A stretch of 64,000 bases of DNA from positions 62,001-126,000 of the forward strand of contig CALSFV010000015.1 in the NCBI GenBank assembly GCA_943737045.1. Reading direction: 5' to 3'. Made by a program: the position numbers and the translations under genes. A model generated the notes under the pieces. The model saw nothing but the letters and a program-made list of their open reading frames with translations, was not told the origin of the DNA and searched no databases. This DNA comes from Parapristionchus giblindavisi. Taxonomy: Eukaryota > Nematoda > Chromadorea > Rhabditida > Diplogasteridae. Below, piece after piece: positions 24,701 through 35,806 of this stretch (within the stretch, counting starts at the first letter, position 1; each line of letters opens with the position of its first letter).

Positions 24701-27700
24701 GGTATCAATCATAGTCTTGTGCAGGTAGCCGGTCTGATGTGGGAGGGATACGCTATAAGCAATGCGAAATGGACTGGAGTACGATTGAGGGTGAGGAATA
24801 CTTTATGGAATACATAATAATAATATTAATACTTACTGATTTATCCAATCCAGCTTTTGTTTTTTTCTCTCTCTCTCTAGCTTGTCAAGTGTGTATCTAT
24901 AGATGTGAGATGTATCATGGAAGAGTACTCCTGTCCACTCCATTTATATTATATAACATGGAAAATTGAAACATTAAAGCATCTGCTTATTTTAGATATT
25001 CCTGTTTTTGGCCGCCTTTGCATGTGAAATACTGTTAGGATAAAGTATTATTTTTTATTATTAAAAAAAATATTATTATTACTAAAATGCAACATTAAAG
25101 GCCCGCTGTCTATGATTATCTTTCATGACATTAATATTGTAGATCAGCATCTTTAAACTATCGATTGATTATAGGATATCCTGATCGATCTCGGTGTTGA
25201 TCCAGAAGACGAGACGATCAAGCACGTCCATCTAGAAGGAGCCGACGTCGATCCCACTGGTGAGGACACTTGATCATATAGTTTTGGGCATATGAAATAG
25301 ACTGAAAAGTGTCTGAACGATGTCGGAGGCAATATTCTATCACTATTGTTATTCCTAGTCACCCATCTATGTTAACGATAAAAGTGTCAGAATCGTGCAT
25401 ATTTTTGTCGACCAGATGTGAGTTATGCTTATTATCGCAGTCGATAGGTGGGTTTGAATGAGAGTCGTGAAACATGAACACTCCTGGTTCACTTGAAAGG
25501 AGAGTGACCCTCCGGCAACTGTTTCTTCAATACTGACTGAAATGAAAAATGTGTGACCAATGTTGTATTCAAAATTTGAACGACTGTTCTTTCCAGGCAA
25601 GGCGTACGGCGCATCGATCCCCTTCGAGAAGGCTATGTCACCGGAGGTGAGTTCATCTTTGATCTTTACGTTTCGATGATTGGTCTTTGATCTTTAGATT
25701 TCGGTGATTTATCTTTAAGATTTCGTAGTTGATCTATGATCTTTAGATATAGGTGATTGATCTTTGATCTTTAGATTTCGGTGATTGATCTTTGATCTTT
25801 GATCTCTTAAATTCAGGTTATCATCGCGTATTCAATGAACGATGAGGATATTCCGGCTGATCATGGATATCCATTGAGATGCATTGTACCAGGTTTGATT
25901 CATTCAATTTTAAGGGCAGACCAAGAGATAGTATGAAACTCTCCGCTCTGGCAATGTTCTTTCGCTTTCTTTGTCTACGAGAGAGCGTTCCCAGAGCAGA
26001 GAAGAATAATAATTCGGACTATGCGTAAGGTACTCCAGTTAGAAAATCTAAAATTACGTGTTTTAATCGATAATGTCATTCATGTATTCTCAAAGGTTTT
26101 AGAGATTGCTGAATGATTCAGAATGATCTAGTTCATCTCTTATCAGGTGTGGTGGGAGCTCGTCAAGTAAAATGGTTGTCTGTCATTCGTCTATCTGACA
26201 TTGAATCGCCCAGTCATTTCCAACGGAAGGTACGAGATGATTTATTTATTTATATATTTCTTTTTTATTATACATCATAGCTTTGATATTCCCGAGAAAG
26301 CTACAGGTTGCGAATGTGAACGACATGCCAAACCCGTTTCCCTCGACAACAAAAAAGCTATGTAAACGTTAATATTTTCCATGAGGTGTGTAGTCCCTCT
26401 CTTCCTACTTGACCAGGCGCTTCCGCGTTTCATCCTCATCCTAAACATGATGCACATTTGATTTTGGCAGTTTTACGGCTATGCTTTCCTTTAAACCACC
26501 ATATCGTGTCCATCATCATATCTTCAATCAATAATTGTTAAACCATTTTTGTCATTTCTTACAGGACTATCGTGCTTTATGCGGTGTGTAGTTCCCCTCT
26601 CCCCAGTTGACCGGGCGCTTTCTCGTTTCATCCTCCTCTAAAACTTGATGGTCATTTGGCTTGGATGATTTATATGATGGCATCTGTTCTTAAACCATAT
26701 AATCTCTATGATATATCTTTAATCAATAAATGTAAAATCATTGTTATAATCATTAAAATCATATTCTGATCCTCTTCTCAGGACTATCGTGCCTTCTCCC
26801 CGTCAGTCCAACACGGAGATGAGCTCGACTGGGATAGTGTACCGTCCATCCAGGACTATCCCATACAGTCCGCATTCTGTATGCCCGCCAATGGATACAC
26901 GGTTGATAGAGGTATACTGTAAGACGGGGTTACTGTAGGACGGGTTACTGTAGAATAGATTAGAGTAACATTGCTTACTGTAGGATGCATTACTGTAGGT
27001 TGGGTTACTGTAGAATATGTTAGTGTAAGGCTGCTTACTGTAAGACGGGGTTACTGTAGGATGGATTACTGTAGAATAGATTACAGTAACATGGCTTACT
27101 GTAAGACGGGATTACTGTAGAATATATTATGGCTTACTGTACAAAGAATACAATTGAGTCATTACAGAGGATGGTACGATAGACGTTGCGGGCTACGCGT
27201 GGTCTGGCGGTGGAAAGGGCATCATCCGTGTTGAGGTATACGGTAGCCATCATACTGTAGGTTGATCTGGTCAAACCATCGCATGTTTCAGGTGAGTCCT
27301 GACGGTGGCAAGACGTGGTACTCTGCCGAGTTGGAACAGGATCCCGAACAGACAAGGGTACGGTAGTTAAGTAGCGACTATCGATTAATGGTTATCAATT
27401 TTTGTAGGAGAAGATGTGGGCGTGGACACTGTTCCGTGCATCAATTCCCATTCCAGAGGGTGTCCAATCGATGGATTTGGTAGTCAAGGTATACTGTAGT
27501 TCATTGTAATTTTTTGATTTTTCTCATTTTGAGAACCCACCAGTGTCTAGTTTAATGCTATTATTTGTATCAAATGCATATTAGTTGATCTACCGTACCC
27601 CGTTCTATCACACAATCTACCGTATTCTGTTCAGGCAACCGATCGATCGTACAATACACAGCCGGAGACGGCAGCCGGTATTTGGAACATCCGTGGACTA

Positions 27701-27745
27701 CTTCACAATGCATGGCATCATGTGCAAGTAAATGTTCGAGATTAG
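21759..27745 (+). CDS. suox-1: Sulfite oxidase, mitochondrial
   Basis: Molybdenum/heme enzyme of the mitochondrial intermembrane space that oxidises sulfite to sulfate and passes electrons to cytochrome c. Twenty exons: 21759-21912, 22007-22108, 22432-22502, 22572-22625, 22879-22998, 23264-23335, 23697-23809, 23883-23931, 24143-24262, 24553-24594, 24725-24790, 25175-25259, 25597-25646, 25817-25892, 26147-26229, 26782-26911, 27168-27235, 27292-27357, 27408-27488, 27635-27745. They total 1713 nt (570 aa; human about 545). The N-terminus is Arg/Ser-rich and followed by a hydrophobic stretch (about 52-70), a typical bipartite presequence. The cytochrome b5 domain is about 95-185, with heme ligands His139 (HPGG) and His163 (AQH). 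The molybdopterin domain contains the Mo-ligand Cys286 in VVQCGGNRR. The C-terminal dimerisation domain runs to WNIRGLLHNAWHHVQV. All domains are complete. Confidence 0.95.
23495..23690 (+). repeat. Intronic minisatellite with TACCGTATCCCC units
   Basis: Sulfite oxidase intron 6 repeats a unit of the form TCTACCGTATCCCCNTGTCT about five times with variation. It lies between clean splice sites and is not coding. Confidence 0.6.
24000..24080 (+). repeat. Dispersed repeat family B, copy 4 (sulfite oxidase intron 8)
   Basis: Carries AAAATGCGGCCGG, AAAATGCAGCTAGACTTCG and CAGTTTGTTACGTACTTTTC in the same order as the other family B copies. Confidence 0.6.
25655..25812 (+). repeat. Tandem TGATCTTTGATCTTTAGATT repeat in an intron
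   Basis: Sulfite oxidase intron 13 is made almost wholly of imperfect units of the form TTGATCTTTGATCTTTAG plus ATTTCGGTGA. This is the densest local array of a string that is scattered through introns of several genes in the window. Confidence 0.75.
25908..26024. repeat. Hairpin MITE-like repeat, family A (sulfite oxidase intron 14)
   Basis: Family A core: AAACTCTCCGCTCTGGCAAT pairs with CGTTCCCAGAGCAGAG around CTTTCTTTGTCTACGAGAG. The outer ends are more diverged than in other copies. Confidence 0.65.
26912..27150 (+). repeat. Intronic minisatellite of GGTTACTGTAG units
   Basis: Sulfite oxidase intron 16 consists of about ten imperfect units containing TTACTGTAGGA, TTACTGTAAGACGGG and TTACTGTAGAATAGATTA. 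TACTGTAG/TACGGTAG strings are frequent in other introns too, but only here are they arrayed. Confidence 0.8.
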
Positions 27746-27956
27746 AGATTACGGTAGTGGTTCGGTGTGTCACGAGTGTGATTTCATATAGAACTAGAGT
27801 ATTTTAACTTGTGTAGGTTGTGGATGGTGTTTTATATTTTTTTGTTTGTTTTGCATTGTTTACTCTGACATATCACTTAAATTGTATTATCGATTTTTCT
27901 TGCCCCCAAAGGAGCGAACGATGCGCGTCTTTAGAAGTTTGTAGAGATCTTTGAAT

Positions 27957-27962
27957 AATAAA
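27957..27962 (+). terminator. Sulfite oxidase poly(A) signal
   Basis: Canonical AATAAA 212 nt after the stop codon, followed by a T-rich stretch. Confidence 0.55.
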
Positions 27963-28766
27963 GAGTTTATTGATTGATTATTTTTGTGTATTATCGATTG
28001 CATTGGTCGTCAAGAGCCATATAACAGTACTTATAAATTGAATTTGATTATCGATTTATGGTCATCTTACAAATATGGGTCTTGGCTGTTGTAAACGATC
28101 AGATTACAATTAATCGATAATTGATTGGGTTTAACGGATAATCTTTGTATGTGTGTTCATATTGGGTATATTGTCTAGTATGGTATAGTCTGGGTATAGT
28201 CACTCTACCCGTATGTCCGCCAGTATGATTGATAGATTAGACGACCAACTGATCAATTCCGATTGATTCATTGGTGATTAGTGATAATTATACTTTGACT
28301 ACTGATATTGATAAGAGTCACGGGACCGTGACTGTTAAATAGATAAATATTTATTATTTTGTTTTGCTCAGCGCTGATTAATCATTGAGCGTCGTTAAAC
28401 TGGTGTAGTTTGTTGTCTCTAATATATACGATAATCGTGATGTGGGGACGAATTTTCATATTCATCTTTGCTACCCAAGTAGTGCTACCCACCATATTTA
28501 TGCGTACTCCATTACCAATCAAATATTTTATCAGAAATTATACTTTACTTTTGCACCTCATAAAGCATATTATTATTAATATTATTATTATTATTATTTC
28601 GCTTTCAAGTTTTCTCGTTTCCACTTCTTTAGTCATGTTCCATTGTATGTCTGAGCCTCTGTATTCGTCCGTGTAGGAGTAGGCACATTTGTTGTATCAT
28701 CGATCATCCTCGTACTCTCTGACCGTAGACACAATAAACTATACAACTATGACCGCATCAATGCAC

Positions 28767-28890
28767 TTTTAAAGACACACCCGGAGCCAATTTGAAACTC
28801 TCTGTTCTGGCAATGCTCTCTCGTCTTCTTTGTCTGCGAGAGAGCGTTGTCAGAGCGGAAGGTAAAATTAGCGCTGGTGTGTATTTAAAC
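28767..28890. repeat. Hairpin MITE-like repeat, family A (intergenic)
   Basis: One of the best copies. ACACACCCGGAGCCAATTTG is opposed by AAAATTAGCGCTGGTGTGT; inner arms GCAATGCTCTCTCG / CGAGAGAGCGTTG are near perfect. It is flanked by TTTTAAAG and TATTTAAAC, suggesting a TTTAAA-like target site. Confidence 0.8.
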
Positions 28891-29639
28891 TTGTTGGTAG
28901 ATCACTGTGACAAACCCGGGTGTTTGTTCCTTTCTTATGAACTATATCAGACAATCAGTCAATTTTTTAAACTTTTAAGAATTTCCCCCATCCATCTTTC
29001 TTGTTTTGCGCGTATTTTCCATTCCTTTATCTTCCTCTCCATCTCCTCCATCTATAGGTATCATTCATTCATTCATTATTCGTCATTCTATTCTCTGTTC
29101 CACAAATGGTATTTCTATCTTTCTTCCACCTCCTCCTCCCACCCCCCCCCCCTGCTGTATTCACGTCTCGCATGTACCTGTTATACTCTCGTTTTGATAC
29201 AAGTGATTGATTTGAAAATGATATTTTTCATAATAATATAAAGGTAAATATAAGGGAATCACCGGTTATTCAAGGATCAATAAATCCTGAGTGTGATTAC
29301 GGCTAGTCCAGTGATAATATTATAATAAACAAAGGTAAAGGTACAGCCCGTTATTCAAGACACACGAAGTCCTGCGGGTTATCAGTGCTAGGCCAGTGAT
29401 ATAGTGATTTAGTCATTATATATTATAATAATGAAATGTAATGACTAAGTCGTTATGATTGTTGATAGTGGTACCGTCGTTCTCGTGGATTCCTTGTACC
29501 ACTGGCTCATTATTTGCACACAAAAAAAAGATAAGAAACGTGATAAAGGTGATATTATTAGAGCCATTATCACCAAGATAACCCCTCAATCTATTAACAC
29601 TTTCCGTTTTTTCCCTGTCGTTCATTGATCCCTCTTGCT

Positions 29640-31592
29640 CCCTCTGATTAGAGAATCTCTCCCTCTGCATCTCTCCCTCTCCCTCTGTCTCTCTCCCTCT
29701 CCCTCTGTCTCTCTCCCTCTCCCTCTGTCTCTCTCCCTCTCCCTCTGCATCTCTCCCTCTCCCTCTTTCTCTCCCTCTGCATCTCTCCCTCTCCCTCTTT
29801 CTCTCCCTCTGCATCTCTCCCTCTCCCTCTGTCTCTCTCCCTCTCCCTCTGTCTCTCTCCCTCTCCCTCTGTCTCTCTCCCTCTCCCTCTGTCTCTCTCC
29901 CTCTCCCTCTGTCTCTCTCCCTCTCCCTCTGTCTCTCTCCCTCTCCCTCTGTCTCTCTCCCTCTCCCTCTTTCTCTCCCTCTGCATCTCTCCCTCTCCCT
30001 CTTTCTCTCCCTCTGCATCTCTCCCTCTCCCTCTTTCTCTCCCTCTGCATCTCTCCCTCTCCCTCTTTCTCTCCCTCTGCATCTCTCCCTCTCCCTCTTT
30101 CTCTCCCTCTGCATCTCTCCCTCTCCCTCTTTCTCTCCCTCTGCATCTCTCCCTCTCCCTCTTTCTCTCCCTCTGCATCTCTCCCTCTCCCTCTTTCTCT
30201 CCCTCTGCATCTCTCCCTCTCCCTCTTTCTCTCCCTCTGCATCTCTCCCTCTCCCTCTTTCTCTCCCTCTGCATCTCTCCCTCTCCCTCTTTCTCTCCCT
30301 CTGCATCTCTCCCTCTCCCTCTTTCTCTCCCTCTGCATCTCTCCCTCTCCCTCTTTCTCTCCCTCTGCATCTCTCCCTCTCCCTCTTTCTCTCCCTCTGC
30401 ATCTCTCCCTCTCCCTCTTTCTCTCCCTCTGCATCTCTCCCTCTCCCTCTTTCTCTCCCTCTGCATCTCTCCCTCTCCCTCTTTCTCTCCCTCTGCATCT
30501 CTCCCTCTCCCTCTGTCTCTCTCCCTCTCCCTCTGTCTCTCTCCCTCTCCCTCTGTCTCTCTCCCTCTCCCTCTGTCTCTCTCCCTCTCCCTCTGTCTCT
30601 CTCCCTCTCCCTCTGTCTCTCTCCCTCTCCCTCTGTCTCTCTCCCTCTCCCTCTTTCTCTCCCTCTGCATCTCTCCCTCTCCCTCTTTCTCTCCCTCTGC
30701 ATCTCTCCCTCTCCCTCTCCCTCTCCCTCTGTCTCTCTCCCTCTCCCTCTTTCTCTCCCTCTGCATCTCTCCCTCTCCCTCTTTCTCTCCCTCTGCATCT
30801 CTCCCTCTCCCTCTTTCTCTCCCTCTGCATCTCTCCCTCTCCCTCTTTCTCTCCCTCTGCATCTCTCCCTCTCCCTCTTTCTCTCCCTCTGCATCTCTCC
30901 CTCTCCCTCTTTCTCTCCCTCTGCATCTCTCCCTCTCCCTCTTTCTCTCCCTCTGCATCTCTCCCTCTCCCTCTTTCTCTCCCTCTGCATCTCTCCCTCT
31001 CCCTCTTTCTCTCCCTCTGCATCTCTCCCTCTCCCTCTTTCTCTCCCTCTGCATCTCTCCCTCTCCCTCTTTCTCTCCCTCTGCATCTCTCCCTCTCCCT
31101 CTTTCTCTCCCTCTGCATCTCTCCCTCTCCCTCTTTCTCTCCCTCTGCATCTCTCCCTCTCCCTCTTTCTCTCCCTCTGCATCTCTCCCTCTCCCTCTTT
31201 CTCTCCCTCTGCATCTCTCCCTCTCCCTCTTTCTCTCCCTCTGCATCTCTCCCTCTCCCTCTTTCTCTCCCTCTGCATCTCTCCCTCTCCCTCTTTCTCT
31301 CCCTCTGCATCTCTCCCTCTCCCTCTTTCTCTCCCTCTGCATCTCTCCCTCTCCCTCTTTCTCTCCCTCTGCATCTCTCCCTCTCCCTCTTTCTCTCCCT
31401 CTGCATCTCTCCCTCTCCCTCTTTCTCTCCCTCTGCATCTCTCCCTCTCCCTCTTTCTCTCCCTCTGCATCTCTCCCTCTCCCTCTTTCTCTCCCTCTGC
31501 ATCTCTCCCTCTCCCTCTTTCTCTCCCTCTGCATCTCTCCCTCTCCCTCTTTCTCTCCCTCTGCATCTCTCCCTCTCCCTCTTTCTCTCCCA
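29640..31592. repeat. 1.95-kb polypyrimidine tandem repeat
   Basis: Pure CT-rich sequence on the + strand, built from two units. One is 18 bp (CTCTCCCTCTCCCTCTGT) and the other is 32 bp, an extended form adding TTTCTCTCCCTCTGCAT. The 18-bp form fills 29.67-29.97 and 30.51-30.66 kb; the 32-bp form fills most of 29.97-30.51 and 30.75-31.59 kb, roughly 40 units. Because 32 is not a multiple of three, each frame reads through the same amino-acid pattern and no stop occurs, so long open frames exist on both strands. They are artefacts. Mirror symmetry and strand purity make it a candidate for triplex (H-DNA) formation. Confidence 0.95.
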
Positions 31593-31937
31593 TTTTATCG
31601 TCTGTTTTTTCGTAGTTTTTGTGCGTCATTAATATTCCATTCTTGTGCACAATGCAGTATGATAGGAATGACAGAGGGACAAGGGCTAGTCTTCACTCTG
31701 TATGCGTTTGGACTGGTTGTTGAGTATGGGTTTCAAAAATATTTAAACAAAAATATAAACTTGTAGGTTATGATTCGCATTGGCTCTAGAACTCCTTGAA
31801 TGTTTATTTCTTGTCTCCTCTACCTCTCCTTTTCTATTTGATCTACTGCAATCAATATTGCTCGTGATCTTTGAACCTTGTAGTAGTACTGTAATCGTTC
31901 ATATGAATCAATCGATATTTCTTGTAGATCATTGAGA
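31593..31937. other. Short region upstream of the DUSP12-like gene
   Basis: Presumed promoter and 5'UTR. The sequence before the chosen ATG stays open for a few codons back to a TTGTAG that could be a splice acceptor, so an extra upstream exon or trans-splice site at about 31927 is possible. Confidence 0.4.
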
Positions 31938-34843
31938 ATGCTCGATAAGATCATCGATGGTGTGTATCTGACAGGTGCGAGTAATGTGATAACGAAGAAG
32001 GGACGAGAACAATTGACTAATTTGAAAGTAAGGTTCATCGATTTTCAATGGCTATATTGTATTAGTCGATTAATATTTACGGTTTCGTGAATTGTCAGTG
32101 AGATCCATTAATAGAATTATTAGATCATAAACCCTTGCTTGTCTTCAAAGACTAGAGAAGATATAGAAAGAGAAAAGATAAGCTAGAAAGAGAATCATGC
32201 AACAATATGACCATTCCCTTCCCAATATCTCGATGTGCTAATCTACCCACTCTTATTCTTATTCTTTATTCCATCATAAAAATGAAAACAGGATGACTTG
32301 AGGGCTATCGATTGATATACATAGGTACACGATCTCTCATTCAGATCACTCATGTGCTCACAATATCCGCCATGCCCATCAATCCCGAAGCTCAACTGCC
32401 CTCGATCACTTACGAGTACATTTACTCATTGGATTCGCCATGTCAGGTAGGGCATTTATCGATTATCGATTACTCGGATTACAGTACTTTTTGACATCGA
32501 CATAATATCACGGTAGTTCGTTTTCGTTGCAGGACATTCTTGGAACGGATGTGCTCACTCGTGGAGTGTCATTCATCGAGTCTGCCGTGAGCGCAGGCGG
32601 TCGAGTCGTTGTGCACTGGTGAGTATATCGATTGATTTTTGGTATGTATGAATCAATATGTATGAAGGAGGCAATAGATTGATTTACAAAATTAACATGT
32701 AAGCACTGATGTTGAAGCCATTCATAATTCTCCCGGTACATAATTGATGATGTTTAGTGTCCTGAGGCTTTAACGGCACACCCGAGCTAATTTGAAACTC
32801 TCCGCTCTAGCAAGGATCTCTCGTAAATAAAGAAAGCGAGAGAGCACAAGCGAAAGTGTGACCAGAGTGCTGAGTTTCAAATTAGCTTGTGCCCATAGAT
32901 CGAAAAGTACGCTACAAACTACGAGGCCTGACCGCATTTTGGAATTTTTTTTTGTGAAAACCAGTCCGCATTTTGTTATTTTTTGTTGTGAAAACCAGTC
33001 TGCATTTTGTGATTTTTTGTTGTGAAAAACAGTCCGCATTTTGCAAATCTGTAGCATGGCTATTCGACCTGTGGGCGTGCCTTTAAATATCATGATCGCA
33101 TCAGTCATAAATATTATATGATTATTTCAGTGAAGTGGGCGTGTCTCGTTCTGTGACCCTCGTAACTGCTTATCTCATGAAGAAATATGAATGGGATGAG
33201 AGGAAGGCTATCATGCACGTACAAGTGCATAGGCCTATTGCGTAGTGAGTTGATCTTTGATCTTTGGTCTTTGATCTCTGATAGATGATCTTTGATCTCT
33301 AGTAATCCTTTGATCGATTCAGTCCCAACGAAGGATTCATCGCTCAACTGCGCATCTACCGTAAACTTGGCTACCGTATAAACCACGACACACTCTCATC
33401 GTCGATCGATTACCGTAATTGGTGTATCGAGACAGGAAATGCGCCTGAATCAGGTTATTGATTGATTTTATCGAGAATTATTACATTCATTGATTCCAAG
33501 TTTGAAAATACTTGGTTTACCGAAAGCTGTATTGATAACAAGTATTGATCACGATTTCCGTTAGTGGACTCGACAGCATCTCTTCAGTAATTTATCAATA
33601 TTAAAAAAAAGAATATATTTACAAAAAATATTAACAATTTAAAAAAATACAAATATTGAAGGTATTGATCCGCGTGCTGCGAAATTTGTGAAGAAATTGG
33701 ATACGAGTGCGGCGAAAAAGGAAGATGATACCGATGGAAGAGGAAATAAGTTCAGGTATCCAGAGATTTGTTAAATACACTCCCGAGTGAATTTGGAACT
33801 CTCCACTCTGATAATGATCTCTCTGTCTTTCTATGCCTATGCGATGCGAGAGACTGTTGTCAGAGCGGAGGGTAAAATTAGCTCGTGCTGTCCCTTTTTT
33901 ATCCAGCAAACAGTTGAGTAATCGACGCAGAAAATTAACAATAATAAGCGAGAGCTTCCAGAGTTTTAAATTAGCTCGGGGTGTGCATTATAGAGTCGAA
34001 CTATCATTTACGTAGTTTTTACTTCAGATGTTCTCGTTGTCGTGAGCCTCTCTTCTACAGTACTCATATTATGCGCCATAAGCGACCCGCAAGAGGTATA
34101 CGGTAGCTTCTGAACTTGTCGCATATTGATTTTATTTGAGGTGATTCTGACGGTGATACCGTATGCTCGTTCGGATATCTCGTTGAGCCTCTGTCCTGGA
34201 TGGACACTGCCGAATATCAGGGAAAGGTACGGTATCTTTGATTTTTATTGATTGGCTAGCAATTTAGATAGGTTACTGTTGTAGGAGAATACGGTAACGT
34301 GAATTATCGATCTGATTTGTGGACTGTGGTCTTACACGGCAATATTACAGTAATGAGTAATCAATAATAAAGTGACGAATTACAGATTGCCTGTCCAAAG
34401 TGTGGAGAGAAGCTGGGCAATTTCTGTTGGGGAGGACGATCATGTCAGGGAGAGATTGGACAAAAATGTGGAGAACAAGGTTGGTATTGAATTGGGGATG
34501 GTATGATTCAACCTGGGTTTTAATTGGTTTCAAGATCTTGGCTATTCCAATAAACCCAATATTTTTTCGCACTACATGACAATGATTCTGGTATTCTTGG
34601 GATTGATTAAATTCAATTCTCATCTATGCATTCGTGTTGTCTTTATTGGTTTGGTTGATCATTAATTAATACTGGATGAAAAAGCACTGAAAAGCGATCA
34701 ATAAACATATTCATGTTTCAGTGCAACCTTGGGTGCATCTTCACAAGAACAAAGTGGACGAAGTACGATCGATAGCCGTTGGTATTAGTGCGCAATCATC
34801 GATCAATAATGATCCCACTGATACTCCGCCCATTTTGGTTTGA
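31938..34843 (+). CDS. dusp12: Dual-specificity phosphatase 12-like, with zinc domain
   Basis: Atypical dual-specificity protein phosphatase of the DUSP12/YVH1 family, linked in other organisms to 60S ribosome maturation. Ten exons: 31938-32027, 32345-32446, 32533-32618, 33131-33244, 33323-33453, 33662-33755, 34028-34095, 34141-34226, 34386-34479, 34722-34843. They total 987 nt (328 aa; human DUSP12 is 340). The catalytic domain covers about 1-150, with the P-loop HCEVGVSRS whose Cys93 and Arg99 are intact; the Cys codon is split by intron 3. PNEGFIAQL matches the family. The C-terminal zinc domain has CSRC at 207-210, CPKC at 260-263 and a later WGGRSC, ending with HLHKNKVDE typical of DUSP12. 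It faces the FABP gene tail to tail. Exon 6 uses an unusual TTGAAG acceptor. Confidence 0.93.
32769..32894. repeat. Hairpin MITE-like repeat, family A (DUSP12 intron 3)
   Basis: The left end GGCACACCCGAGCTAATTTG pairs with CAAATTAGCTTGTGCC at the right. The centre holds GATCTCTCGTAAATAAAGAA in place of the usual core. Immediately followed by an inverted family B copy. Confidence 0.75.
32900..33070 (-). repeat. Family B repeat, inverted, with three tandem subunits
   Basis: Reverse complement of the family B order: AAAGTACGCTACAAACTACG, then three units of the form CCGCATTTTG plus a T-rich spacer and GTGAAAACCAGT, then TGGCTATTCGACC. The internal unit of about 42 bp is tandemly amplified only in this copy. 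Confidence 0.6.
33771..33900. repeat. Hairpin MITE-like repeat, family A (DUSP12 intron 6)
   Basis: Left end ACACTCCCGAGTGAATTTGG, right part CAGAGCGGAGGGTAAAATTA followed by GCTCGTGCTGT. A second right-end fragment (TTTTAAATTAGCTCGGGGTG) lies at 33962-33985, suggesting a nested or rearranged insertion. Confidence 0.7.
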
Positions 34844-35806
34844 AGAGAGATTACTGTAGTGCCTATTACAATTAAAGTCGCGTCATATCGATCGAGTTTA
34901 TTTCACCGTTATTGTTCACTCTATAGCGTTAGTCTTGCCAGTTTCGGCTATTATTATCCATTATTTTCTAATACCTTGCAATTCTCGAATACTGTTGCTC
35001 ATCGTTGCATTGTCTCCTCTTGATTCAAATCAATCATTTCGTGTTTCTCGCAGTTTTAATATATTTTCTGGTCAGTTTCGATCGTTCACATGTTTGTTAT
35101 TATTCAAGATAAAATTTATTAGATTTTATTGATTTACTTGTATTTTTGCTGCAATTTGTAGACGATATGAAGATGAGAAGAATAATCGTTGAAAAATTCT
35201 TTCATCCAAACAGTACGCCAATAAAATTTGATTTGAAACCTTGTTCTCCACTATGTATCGATTTCATTAAACTCCGTTAATTTTTTAATATTAATTGAGT
35301 ATGGTGGAGCGGGATTATTTTTCTCTAATCCCCATCGCGACTGTTATCCATTCACTAATTCATGGACCCAAATTATTTACATGCCTCACAACCCCTACTG
35401 ATTATTTAACCCCGCCGCTTTCTTGTGGGTCGTATTCATGCACCGATTCAGACTCCGCCCATTTAACTTTGCAGGCTTGGATACCGAAAATCCTCTATTC
35501 ATTCCAACAAAGATGACCGTCAGAAGAGTCGCAACTTTCGATGAGATCATTCATATAGTAAAGGAGAAGATTTAACAAAAAACGGAGCTTAGACAGCATG
35601 TAAAATTTCTAATATTTGGAATTACGACAATCCTTCCGATTTGACAATGACAAGGGACTAATGGGGATATTCGGGATGTCCAGTGGAAAACAATGCGCTA
35701 CAATAGTTTTCCTCGATTCCTTACAACATGAAGTGCGATTTACGATGGATCAGATATAATTATTTTATACGAGTCATTACAATGCATGAGTAGGTAGTCT
35801 CAAAGA
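34844..35806. other. Convergent 3' flanks of the DUSP12-like and FABP genes
   Basis: An AATAAA at 35220-35225 is a candidate poly(A) signal for the + strand gene. No additional exon is supported. Confidence 0.5.

Larger units (their letters stand above)
27746..29639. other. Intergenic region downstream of sulfite oxidase
   Basis: Carries the sulfite oxidase 3'UTR, with AATAAA at 27957-27962 just over 200 nt after the stop. A family A hairpin lies at 28767-28890. Two related ~75-bp blocks follow at about 29265-29325 and 29335-29405, both with CCGTTATTCAAG or CGGTTATTCAAGG and CCAGTGAT; a third relative is near 51510. No exon is supported. Confidence 0.6.

Noticed and set aside
29416..31650. 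Open frames of 626-744 codons on both strands over the CT/GA array
   Set aside because: They exist in three frames at once because the repeat lacks stop codons; unit length is not a multiple of three and the products are R/E/G or L/S/P strings. No splice, start or family support.
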